Source: Tamlana crocina (lineage in GTDB: Bacteria; Bacteroidota; Bacteroidia; Flavobacteriales; Flavobacteriaceae). From it: a stretch of 64,000 bases of DNA. The translations under genes were made by a program, and so were the position numbers. Position 1 is the stretch's first letter, and the number at the start of each line of letters is the position of its first letter. The notes beneath the pieces were generated by a model, which saw only the letters and a list, made by a program, of their open reading frames with translations, ran no database searches and was not told the DNA's origin. The stretch spans positions 3,355,501-3,419,500 of the forward strand of contig CP158972.1 of assembly GCA_040429635.1 (NCBI GenBank), in the 5' to 3' direction. Of this stretch, positions 28,043 to 36,414 are shown one piece after another.

Positions 28043-29920
28043 ATGAACGCTATTGATGTAACAATTATTGGAGTATATATTTTATTAACCTTAGGGGTTG
28101 GTATATGGATATCTAAAAGGGCATCCAAAGGTCTCGACTCATACTTTTTAGGTGGAAAAAGCATTAAATGGTACTACCTAGGGTTGAGTAATGGCTCAGG
28201 AATGTTTGATGTCTCAGGTACCGCTTGGATGGTCGGTATCCTATTTCTATATGGCGTTAAAAGTTTTATGTTCATGTGGATGTGGCCCATTTTTAACCAG
28301 ATTTTTGTAATGGTATTTTTGGCCGCCTGGATAAGACGTTCTAATATTATGACAGGTTCGGAATGGATTTTAACACGTTTTGGAGACGATAAAGCAGGTA
28401 GAGCATCCCATCTTATTGTTGCCATATTTGCCATTATCGCCTCAGTGGGTTTCATTGCCTACTTTTTTGAAGGTGTTGGCAAGTTTTTAACCATCATACT
28501 ACCATGGGACCTAACTTTGATGTTTAATGATGCCGTTTTGTTGTCATCAGACCAAAGCTACGCACTAATCATTATTTTTCTAACCACAATTTATACCGTA
28601 AAAGGCGGTATGTTTTCTGTAGTAGCTACAGAGGTATTGCAATACGGCATCATGGTTTTGGCTGGTATTTTAATCGCAACATATACTTTTATTTCAGTAT
28701 CAGATATACAATTAGAGACTGTTATTTCAAAAGAATGGAGTACCGTATTTTTTGGTTGGGAACTAGATAGTTTTTGGGAAGGTAAATATCAAGCGTTTAA
28801 TAATTTAATTGATACCCAGGGCTACAAAATGTTTGGGGCTTTTATTGGTATGTCTTTATTTAAAGGTTTCTTTGCTAGTATTGCAGGACCTACCCCAAGT
28901 TATGATATGCAACGTATACTCTCCACACGGTCTGTTAAAGAGGCCGCTTACATGAGCGGATTTACCAATTTAGTATTATTTATTCCTAGATATCTACTCA
29001 TAGCAGGTATTGTTATTTTGGGGCTAGTATTTATCGCGCCAGAAATGGCCACATCAAATACGCTATCTACAGACGATTTAGAAATTATCTTACCTAAAGT
29101 AATAAATCACCACGTACCTGTTGGCATAAAAGGGATACTTTTAGCAGGTCTTTTGGCCGCTTTTATGTCCACATTCTCAGCATTTGTAAATTCAGGCCCC
29201 GCATATATTGTAAATGATATTTATAAAAAATACTTTAAACCAGAAGCTACACCCATACATTATGTGAAAGCAAGCCATTTAGCTTCTTTTGGTATCGTGA
29301 TTTTAGGAGTCATCATGGGGTTTTTTGCAGATTCTATTAACTCTATAACATTATGGATTTCAAGTGCCCTATATGGAGGTTATGTTGCGGCCAACTTGCT
29401 AAAGTGGATTTGGTGGCGCTTTAACGGATGGGGCTATTTTTGGGGTATGACCGCAGGCCTTATAATCGCAACACTTCATTTTATAATAGAACAAAACCAA
29501 AGCAATTTTGAAATTGGGTCTTTTATGTATGAAGTAGCCAAACTTCCTGTTATTTATGCGTTTCCTGTTATATTATTAACATCGTTGCTTGGAGCCTTTC
29601 TAGGAACATATTTAACACCGGCAACAGATATGAAAACCTTAAAAAGTTTCTACACCAATGTAAGGCCGTGGGGTTGGTGGAACCCAGTTTTTAAAAGGAT
29701 TAAAGAGACCAATCCAGTCTTTAAGAAAAATAAAGATTTTCCAATCGACATGTTTAACTGTATTATTGGTATTATATGGCAATCCAGTATGATATTATTG
29801 CCCATTTACTTTATGGTTAGAGATTACACAAATATGTTTTGCGTTTTGGTGCTATTTGCAGTAACTTCTGTGATTTTAAAATTTACTTGGTTAGATAAAG
29901 TAAGGAAGTATAAAAATTAA
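28043..29920 (+). CDS. Sodium:solute symporter family (SSS) transporter
   Basis: This 625-residue inner-membrane protein belongs to the SSS family of Na+-coupled transporters. The start MNAIDVTIIGVYILLTLGVG is the usual first helix. SKRASKGLDSYFLGGKSIKW and NGSGMFDVSGTAWMVGILF are family hallmarks, and about 13-14 hydrophobic segments follow, with an extended C-terminus. It lies 3 nt after the GH92 gene and directly abuts GH130. This suggests that it imports the disaccharide (for example Man-beta-1,4-GlcNAc) or monosaccharide on which the cytoplasmic GH130 acts. The substrate is inferred from this context only. Confidence 0.9.
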   Translation: MNAIDVTIIGVYILLTLGVGIWISKRASKGLDSYFLGGKSIKWYYLGLSNGSGMFDVSGTAWMVGILFLYGVKSFMFMWMWPIFNQIFVMVFLAAWIRRSNIMTGSEWILTRFGDDKAGRASHLIVAIFAIIASVGFIAYFFEGVGKFLTIILPWDLTLMFNDAVLLSSDQSYALIIIFLTTIYTVKGGMFSVVATEVLQYGIMVLAGILIATYTFISVSDIQLETVISKEWSTVFFGWELDSFWEGKYQAFNNLIDTQGYKMFGAFIGMSLFKGFFASIAGPTPSYDMQRILSTRSVKEAAYMSGFTNLVLFIPRYLLIAGIVILGLVFIAPEMATSNTLSTDDLEIILPKVINHHVPVGIKGILLAGLLAAFMSTFSAFVNSGPAYIVNDIYKKYFKPEATPIHYVKASHLASFGIVILGVIMGFFADSINSITLWISSALYGGYVAANLLKWIWWRFNGWGYFWGMTAGLIIATLHFIIEQNQSNFEIGSFMYEVAKLPVIYAFPVILLTSLLGAFLGTYLTPATDMKTLKSFYTNVRPWGWWNPVFKRIKETNPVFKKNKDFPIDMFNCIIGIIWQSSMILLPIYFMVRDYTNMFCVLVLFAVTSVILKFTWLDKVRKYKN

Positions 29921-29929
29921 TTGAAAAAG

Positions 29930-30898
29930 ATGAACCTAATTCCTTGGGAAGAAAGACCTAAAGGGTCAAAAGATGTAGTGTGGCGTTATAGCCAAAACCC
30001 GATTATTAATCGTGATGCCATTCCAACATCCAACAGCGTTTTTAATAGTGCCGTAGTGCCATTTAAAGATGGTTTTGCAGGGGTGTTTAGATGCGATAAT
30101 AAAGCTGTGCAAATGAACATTTTTGCTGGCTTTAGCGGCGATGGCTTAAATTGGAATATCAATGAGAACCCCATTGAATTCAAGGCACACGACAAAGAAC
30201 AGGTACTAGGAGATTACAAATACGACCCCAGAGTGGTATTTTTAGAAGACCGCTACTGGATTACTTGGTGCGAAGGCCATAATGGACCAACTATTGGTAT
30301 AGGTTATACCTTCGATTTTAAAGAATTCTTTCAGTGCGAAAGTGCCTTTTTACCTTTCAACAGAAATGGGGTATTGTTACCTCAAAAAATTAATGGTAAA
30401 TATGCCATGATGAGTCGCCCAAGCGATAATGGTCACACGCCTTTTGGAGATATCTACATGAGTTACAGCCCCGACATGAAATACTGGGGAGAACACCGGC
30501 ACATGATGTCTCCCACCTCCTTTAAAGATAGTGCGTGGCAGTGTACAAAAATTGGCGCAGGCTCAGTCCCTTTTTTAACCAATGAGGGCTGGTTAATGTT
30601 TTATCATGGCGTTATAAATACCTGCAACGGCTTTAGGTATGCCATGGGCTCTGCAATTTTAGATACAGACCAACCGCATATCGTAAAGTACAGAACCCAA
30701 CCCTATTTGCTCACACCATCTAAAACCTATGAGCAAGTAGGCGACGTACCTAACGTAATTTTCCCCTGTGCTTCCCTGCAGGACGTAAAGAACGATAAAG
30801 TTACCATCTATTACGGAGGTGCAGACACCGTTGTAGCCATAGCATTTGGTTATATAAGTGAAATATTAGCATTTACACAAAACAATAGCATCTTATAA
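29930..30898 (+). CDS. GH130 beta-mannoside phosphorylase, probably Man-beta-1,4-GlcNAc phosphorylase
   Basis: GH130 enzymes phosphorolyse beta-mannosides, giving mannose-1-phosphate. I choose the ATG at 29930 ([20 protein letters not shown]); a TTG at 29921 is less likely. The protein is 322 residues without a signal peptide, so it is cytoplasmic. The catalytic Asp lies in [16 protein letters not shown] (Asp99). Further motifs are [32 protein letters not shown] and [14 protein letters not shown]. The WEERP start and overall pattern resemble subfamily 2, whose members cleave Man-beta-1,4-GlcNAc of the N-glycan core. The next gene follows after 7 nt. Subfamily placement was judged by eye. Confidence 0.88.
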   Translation: MNLIPWEERPKGSKDVVWRYSQNPIINRDAIPTSNSVFNSAVVPFKDGFAGVFRCDNKAVQMNIFAGFSGDGLNWNINENPIEFKAHDKEQVLGDYKYDPRVVFLEDRYWITWCEGHNGPTIGIGYTFDFKEFFQCESAFLPFNRNGVLLPQKINGKYAMMSRPSDNGHTPFGDIYMSYSPDMKYWGEHRHMMSPTSFKDSAWQCTKIGAGSVPFLTNEGWLMFYHGVINTCNGFRYAMGSAILDTDQPHIVKYRTQPYLLTPSKTYEQVGDVPNVIFPCASLQDVKNDKVTIYYGGADTVVAIAFGYISEILAFTQNNSIL

Positions 30899-30905
30899 AA
30901 AAAGA

Positions 30906-31970
30906 ATGAGATTAATAGCACCATTACATCCCATTTTAAAAAAAGGCTTATGGAACATAAGTCTTTTTTTTCTTGGGCTACCACTTTATAGTTGTGCGCA
31001 AGATAATATAGTTACTACTCCCAAAATATACATAGCAAATTTTGTTGATGAACCACTAAAAATTGACGGATTGGGAAACGAAACTTCGTGGAAAAACGCT
31101 CCGTATTCCGATATGTTTATTGATATAAAAGGTGTTAAAACTCCCAAGTACAAAACACAAGTAAAAATGCTTTGGGACAATCATCATATTTATTTTTTTG
31201 CTCAATTAGAAGAGCCTCATGTATGGGGAACATTAATAAAAAGAGACACAATAATTTATCATAATAACGATTTTGAAATTTTTATTGACACTGATAATGA
31301 CACCCATAATTATTACGAATTTGAATTTAACGCCCTCAATACCGTTTGGGATTTATTTTTAACAAAACCATACCGTGATGGTGCATTAACGCTCAACGAT
31401 TGGGATGCCAAGGGTTTAAAATCCGCTGTTTATATTGATGGTACATTAAATAATCCAAATGATACAGACAATGGATGGCATATTGAAATTGCGATACCAC
31501 TCAGTGCTTTTAAAACTTCTTATTTTGAGACCTTTAATTTATCAGACACCTTTTGGAGAGTCAATTTTTCAAGAGTGCATTGGGATTTTCAACTAGATAA
31601 CGGAACATACCAAAGAAAGACAGATGAAAAAGGAGAACTTTTACATGAATATAATTGGGTATGGTCGCCGCAAGGCGCTATAGCGATGCATCAACCCGAA
31701 ACTTGGGGGTACGTCTATTTTTCAAAGGAAAATAAAAGTTTTACCATTCCAAAGGATGAACACATCAAGTGGTATTTATCCGAGTTGCATAATGCTTTAA
31801 AACACAAAACTATCACTATTGAAGAAGTTAGTCGGCCAAAGCAAATTCTGAATAAAACGATAACTCCTCACTACGACAATCACAAAACAGGCTATAATAT
31901 TTGGGTGGAAAGCCCTTTTTCAGATACAATAATCATCATTAATCAACATGGTAAAATAATCATAAAATAA
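30906..31970 (+). CDS. CBM9-like carbohydrate-binding protein
   Basis: This 354-residue protein has a signal region (LFFLGLPLYSCAQ, possibly a lipoprotein). It then has a CBM9-like domain of about 210 residues: EPLKIDGLGNETSWKNAPYS, VKMLWDNHHIYFFAQLEEPHVWG, NNDFEIFIDTDNDTHNYYEF and NGWHIEIAIPLSAF. Such domains bind sugars at chain ends and often occur alone in Bacteroidota PULs. No catalytic motif was recognised in the C-terminal 100 residues. Its stop codon shares one base with the ATG of the next gene, so the two are translationally coupled and may act together. Confidence 0.75.
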   Translation: MRLIAPLHPILKKGLWNISLFFLGLPLYSCAQDNIVTTPKIYIANFVDEPLKIDGLGNETSWKNAPYSDMFIDIKGVKTPKYKTQVKMLWDNHHIYFFAQLEEPHVWGTLIKRDTIIYHNNDFEIFIDTDNDTHNYYEFEFNALNTVWDLFLTKPYRDGALTLNDWDAKGLKSAVYIDGTLNNPNDTDNGWHIEIAIPLSAFKTSYFETFNLSDTFWRVNFSRVHWDFQLDNGTYQRKTDEKGELLHEYNWVWSPQGAIAMHQPETWGYVYFSKENKSFTIPKDEHIKWYLSELHNALKHKTITIEEVSRPKQILNKTITPHYDNHKTGYNIWVESPFSDTIIIINQHGKIIIK

Positions 31971-33061
31971 TGTTCTATATGAAATCAATACATCAATTAC
32001 TCATCATTATTTTCATAGTAACAGTATCCTGTTCAAAAGAAAAAAAGGACATCAAAATTACTGAGACTGAAATCACACCAACATTTAAGTATTGGGCTTG
32101 GTATACTGCTGACGCCAGCGTATCTGATAGTATTCATGTTAATTATTTTAAAAAATATGCAAATTCCGGTATCGATGCCGTGCTTATTGATACCAGAGCA
32201 GATGCCGATTATTTGGCTAAAGTAGCCCCATTAGCAATCAAAGAAGGACTGGAAGTACACGCGTGGATGTTCACCATGAACAGACCCGGCGATACCACAG
32301 CACTAAAACATCCCGATTGGTATATGGTAAGCCGAAGTGGAAAATCGTGTTTTGACGACCGTCCCTATGTAGAGTATTACCAGTGGTTATCTCCAAGTCA
32401 TCCAGAAGCCCGAAAACATATTTGGAGTCTTGTAGAAGGTTTAGCAAAAGTCGAAGGCATTTCCAGCGTACACCTAGATTATATAAGATATCCTGATGTG
32501 TATTTACCTGTAGGTTTACTTCCTAAATACGATTTAGTACAAAACGAAGAACTTCCCGATTTTGATTTTGATTATTCAGAAGCCTCGGTTAAAAAATTTG
32601 AAAAGCTATTTGGAAAAGACATTACAAAAGCTGAAGTACCAGCCATAGACATAGAATGGAAACAATTCAGGCTTAACGAAATTAAAGCGGTTGTAGATGG
32701 CGCTTACGATATTGCTCATAAACACGGTAAAGAATTAACAGCCGCCGTATTCCCTTATCCCGAAATGGCAGACCATATGGTGCGTCAACGTTGGGACAAA
32801 TGGAATATTGATGCAGTTTTACCGATGATTTATAACAATTTTTACAATGAAGGTTTAGATTGGGTTGAATTTGCTACAAAGCAAGGGCTTACCGATTTAA
32901 AAGCCAAACAAACCCAATTACACACAGGCTTGTATTTACCTGAAATGACGGATGATGAATTTGCAAAAGCAATAGCCATAGTAAAACAATCAGGAGCATC
33001 TGGAGTTGCTTTTTTTGATATTCAAGAATCCCATTTTGAAGTTATTAAAGCGTCGCATTAA
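31970..33061 (+). CDS. GHL10-like putative glycoside hydrolase lipoprotein
   Basis: This 363-residue protein resembles the GHL10 group (PF02638), TIM-barrel proteins related to glycoside hydrolases whose activity is mostly unknown. It has a lipoprotein signal (IIIFIVTVSCSK). Motifs include FKYWAWYTADASVSDSIHVN, GIDAVLIDTRADADYL, EGLEVHAWMFTMNRPGD, SSVHLDYIRYPDVYLP, ELTAAVFPYPEMAD and DAVLPMIYNNFYNEGLDWVE. The pattern of Asp and Glu at strand ends fits a retaining hydrolase fold. The start overlaps the previous stop (TAATG); an ATG at 31979 would remove three residues. Located between GH130 and glycosylasparaginase genes, it may act on the GlcNAc core of N-glycans, which is inference. Confidence 0.7.
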   Translation: MFYMKSIHQLLIIIFIVTVSCSKEKKDIKITETEITPTFKYWAWYTADASVSDSIHVNYFKKYANSGIDAVLIDTRADADYLAKVAPLAIKEGLEVHAWMFTMNRPGDTTALKHPDWYMVSRSGKSCFDDRPYVEYYQWLSPSHPEARKHIWSLVEGLAKVEGISSVHLDYIRYPDVYLPVGLLPKYDLVQNEELPDFDFDYSEASVKKFEKLFGKDITKAEVPAIDIEWKQFRLNEIKAVVDGAYDIAHKHGKELTAAVFPYPEMADHMVRQRWDKWNIDAVLPMIYNNFYNEGLDWVEFATKQGLTDLKAKQTQLHTGLYLPEMTDDEFAKAIAIVKQSGASGVAFFDIQESHFEVIKASH

Positions 33062-33070
33062 CACTTACTC

Positions 33071-35353
33071 ATGAATAAGCGTTATGTATACATATTACTA
33101 TTGATTATCACGTTTTCTTGTAAACCTAAAACAGATGTAAAAGAAAACACCAAACCTTTGGTAGATTATGTAAATCCGTTTATTGGAACCGATGGCCCCG
33201 GAAATACATACCCGGGAGCTAGCGAACCTTTTGGTATGGTACAATTAAGTCCAGATATAGGCATTCCAGGTTGGGATAGAATTGCGGGCTACTATTACCA
33301 AGATTCTATAATCACGGGATTTTCTCACACCCATTTATCAGGCACAGGAGCTGGCGATTTATACGATATCCTAGTCATGCCAACCAATAGTAGATTCAAT
33401 AAGCGTATAGAAGCCAATAATTTCAAACCCTATTCCACGTTCAGTCATAAAAACGAAAAGGCATTTCCGGGGTATTACTCAGTAGATTTGTTAGATTATG
33501 GTATAACAGCAGAATTAACAGCTACAAAGCGGGTTGGCATACACCGATATACCTTTCCAAAAGATGGCGACACTCAAATACATATAGATTTAGGCTATGC
33601 CTTGAACTGGGATAAACCAACAGAAACTTATATTGAAAAAGTTAATGATACTACTATACAAGGCTATCGTATGTCTACAGGTTGGGCAAGAAACCAAAAA
33701 GTGTATTTTCAAATGCAGTTTTCAAAACCTTTTGATACGCACCACTACTATAAAAACGATACACTAAAAATTTACCCAATGAAGGGTAATACCAAAATGG
33801 TATTGAAATATCAGACCCTTGACGATGAACAAATCGTCATTAAAACAGGGCTATCCTCTACAAGTTGTGAGGCCGCGGCCCATGCTATAAAAATGGAAAC
33901 CGTTGGCTTTGATTTTGACTATCAACAGGAAAAAACTACGTTGGTTTGGGAAAATCAGCTAAAAAAAATAATTGTAGAGACGCCCGATGACGACAAAAAG
34001 AGCATATTCTATACTATGATGTACCAAAATATGCTTACCCCAAATCTGTTTAGTGATTACGGTGGAACTTACAAAACCACTAATGATGAAAACGGACAGT
34101 TAAAACCGGGTATCAACCCCATTTCCAAAGCAGAAGGGTTTAATAGATACGATACGTTTTCGTTGTGGGACACATTTAGAGGCGCACATCCATTGCACAC
34201 TATATTACAACCAAAATTGGTGCCGTATTTTATAAAATCTTTATTGGCACATTATAAAGAAACAGGAGAATTACCAGTATGGTCTATGCAAGGTAGTGAA
34301 ACCAATATGATGATTGGTTACCACGCCGTACCCGTAATAGTAGATGCTTATTTTAAAGGTTTTGATTTAGATGCAGAACTCGCATACCAAGCCTGCAAAG
34401 AAAGTGCTATGGCAAACGATAGGCAAATAGACGTTTACAGGAAGAAAGGCTATATACCGGTTGATGAACATCACGAAAATTGGTCGGTTTCAAAAACTAT
34501 GGAATATGCTTATGATGATTGGTGTATTGCCATGTTTGCACAGTCATTAGGTAAACTTGAAGATTACAACTATTTTATAGAACGCTCTAAAAATTGGCAA
34601 AACCTACATAACGTAACCAATTCTTGGATGCAACCTAAAGATGGAAGGGGCAACTTTATCGCACCATTTGTTCCCAAGGAGTACAGCCCCTACTTCTGCG
34701 AAAGCAATGCTTGGCATTATTACTGGTTTGTGCCTCATGATGTGGAAACCCTTATCGAAAAAACAGGAGGAGCCGAACGTTTTGAACAAAAACTAGACTC
34801 CATGTTTACGTACTATCCCGAACCTACTGATAAATTACCATTATTTAGCACAGGCATGATTGGACAATATGCACATGGAAACGAACCCAGTCATCATGTG
34901 GCCTATTTGTATAATTTCATAAATAAACCATCCAAAGCGCAAAAATATATACGTCAAATTTTAGAAACGCAATACAAAAATGAACCAAATGGACATTGTG
35001 GGAATGAAGACTGCGGACAAATGTCGTCATGGTATATCTTCAACGCATTAGGATTTTACCCTGTTAATCCGGCCCAAAATGCCTATGCCTTGGGGTCGCC
35101 ACTTTTTGATTCTGCTACCATTGCATTGCCAGATAAAAAACAGTTCAAGATTGTAGCAGAAAACAATTCAAAAGATAATATTTATGTGAAATCGATATGG
35201 CTTAATGGAGAAACCCTTAATAAGAACTACATTACCCACAAAGAGATTTTGGCAGGCGGTACACTTAAATTTGAAATGAGTAATACTCCAAACTTAAGCA
35301 AAGTAGTTGAAAAGCTAAATTCTGCCAAGGTTTATGATAATTTTCCATATTAA
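33071..35353 (+). CDS. GH92 exo-alpha-mannosidase lipoprotein
   Basis: This 760-residue GH92 has a lipoprotein signal (LLLIITFSCKP) and all family motifs. They are VNPFIGTDGPGNTYPGASEP, FSHTHLSGTGAGDLYDIL, the general-acid segment ESNAWHYYWFVPHD, HGNEPSHHVAYLY and GNEDCGQMSSWYIFNALGFY. It is more similar to the GH92 at 25790 than to the other two. It lies 9 nt after the GHL10-like gene and 63 nt before the glycosylasparaginase gene in the same operon. It is probably periplasmic and active on mannose-rich N-glycans; the precise linkage is not evident. Confidence 0.93.
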   Translation: MNKRYVYILLLIITFSCKPKTDVKENTKPLVDYVNPFIGTDGPGNTYPGASEPFGMVQLSPDIGIPGWDRIAGYYYQDSIITGFSHTHLSGTGAGDLYDILVMPTNSRFNKRIEANNFKPYSTFSHKNEKAFPGYYSVDLLDYGITAELTATKRVGIHRYTFPKDGDTQIHIDLGYALNWDKPTETYIEKVNDTTIQGYRMSTGWARNQKVYFQMQFSKPFDTHHYYKNDTLKIYPMKGNTKMVLKYQTLDDEQIVIKTGLSSTSCEAAAHAIKMETVGFDFDYQQEKTTLVWENQLKKIIVETPDDDKKSIFYTMMYQNMLTPNLFSDYGGTYKTTNDENGQLKPGINPISKAEGFNRYDTFSLWDTFRGAHPLHTILQPKLVPYFIKSLLAHYKETGELPVWSMQGSETNMMIGYHAVPVIVDAYFKGFDLDAELAYQACKESAMANDRQIDVYRKKGYIPVDEHHENWSVSKTMEYAYDDWCIAMFAQSLGKLEDYNYFIERSKNWQNLHNVTNSWMQPKDGRGNFIAPFVPKEYSPYFCESNAWHYYWFVPHDVETLIEKTGGAERFEQKLDSMFTYYPEPTDKLPLFSTGMIGQYAHGNEPSHHVAYLYNFINKPSKAQKYIRQILETQYKNEPNGHCGNEDCGQMSSWYIFNALGFYPVNPAQNAYALGSPLFDSATIALPDKKQFKIVAENNSKDNIYVKSIWLNGETLNKNYITHKEILAGGTLKFEMSNTPNLSKVVEKLNSAKVYDNFPY

Positions 35354-35416
35354 TGCATTATAGCTCCTTGTAATGACACGCACTTTATAAGTATTTTTAC
35401 TAAACAAAAATTAAAC

Positions 35417-36394
35417 ATGCATTTTTTAAAGAAAACACTAATTTTTAGCACAATTTTCAGTTGTATAGGGTGTCAAAACTCTAGTTCTAAGGAAAAGGTT
35501 AAACATGAAATAATAAAGCCTGTTGTTATCTCTACATGGAACCACGGCTTGGTAGCAAACGAAGCTGCATGGAAACTATTGGTAAATGGCAAAAATGCTA
35601 TAGACGCTGTTGAGGTTGGTGTAAAAACAGCCGAAGCAAATCCAAATGTACAAACTGTAGGCTTAGGAGGTTTTCCTGACAGAGAAGGAAAAGTAACCCT
35701 AGATGCTTGTATTATGGATCATAATAATAATTGCGGTTCTGTAGCATTTCTTCAGCATATAAAACATCCCATCTCTGTGGCCAGAATGGTAATGGAAAAA
35801 ACACCCCATGTCATGTTGGTTGGAGAAGGCGCCCTACAATTTGCTTTAGAACAAGGATTTAAAAAAGAAAATTTATTAACAGAAAAATCTAAAAAAGCTT
35901 TTGAGGCATGGTTAGAAAATTCTCAATACAAACCCACAATTAATATAGAAAATCATGACACTATTAGCATGTTGGCGTTAGATGAAAACGGCAACCTTTC
36001 TGGAGCCTGTACAACAAGTGGCGCAGCTTGGAAAATGCACGGACGCGTAGGTGATTCTCCAATAATTGGAGCTGGTCTATTTTTAGATAACGAAGTTGGC
36101 GCTGCCGCTGCTACAGGCATGGGAGAAGCTATGATGAAAACTGCGGGAAGTGCTATGGTAGTGGAGTTAATGCGACATGGGAAATCGCCAGAAGAAGCCT
36201 GTAAAGAAGTTGTAAAACGCATCTATAAAACCTATCAAAACTCTCCAGATTTAGAATGGTTGCAAGTAGGGTTTATAGCTTTGAATAAAAATGGAGAATA
36301 TGGCTCGTATTGTTTAAGACCCGGTTTTAATTACGCTGTACAAACCAAATCACTAAAAAATCAATTAATAGACGGTAAATACTTTTTACCTTAG
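35417..36394 (+). CDS. Glycosylasparaginase (N4-(beta-N-acetylglucosaminyl)-L-asparaginase)
   Basis: This Ntn-hydrolase splits GlcNAc from asparagine in GlcNAc-Asn. It matures by autocleavage before a threonine that becomes the nucleophile. The 325-residue protein resembles the flavobacterial enzyme: AIDAVEVGVKTAEANPNVQT, VGLGGFPDREGKVTLDA, the cleavage site NHDTISML (Thr182), GACTTSGAAWKMHGRVGDSP and GMGEAMMKTAGSAMVVELMR. The signal region (IFSTIFSCIGCQ) indicates a periplasmic lipoprotein. Together with PNGase F and GH130 it is strong evidence that this locus handles N-linked glycans. It would act after proteolysis of the peptide and removal of the outer glycan. It is seventh in the plus-strand operon. 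Confidence 0.92.
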   Translation: MHFLKKTLIFSTIFSCIGCQNSSSKEKVKHEIIKPVVISTWNHGLVANEAAWKLLVNGKNAIDAVEVGVKTAEANPNVQTVGLGGFPDREGKVTLDACIMDHNNNCGSVAFLQHIKHPISVARMVMEKTPHVMLVGEGALQFALEQGFKKENLLTEKSKKAFEAWLENSQYKPTINIENHDTISMLALDENGNLSGACTTSGAAWKMHGRVGDSPIIGAGLFLDNEVGAAAATGMGEAMMKTAGSAMVVELMRHGKSPEEACKEVVKRIYKTYQNSPDLEWLQVGFIALNKNGEYGSYCLRPGFNYAVQTKSLKNQLIDGKYFLP

Positions 36395-36414
36395 AGTTAA
36401 AAAAATAAAGGAAT

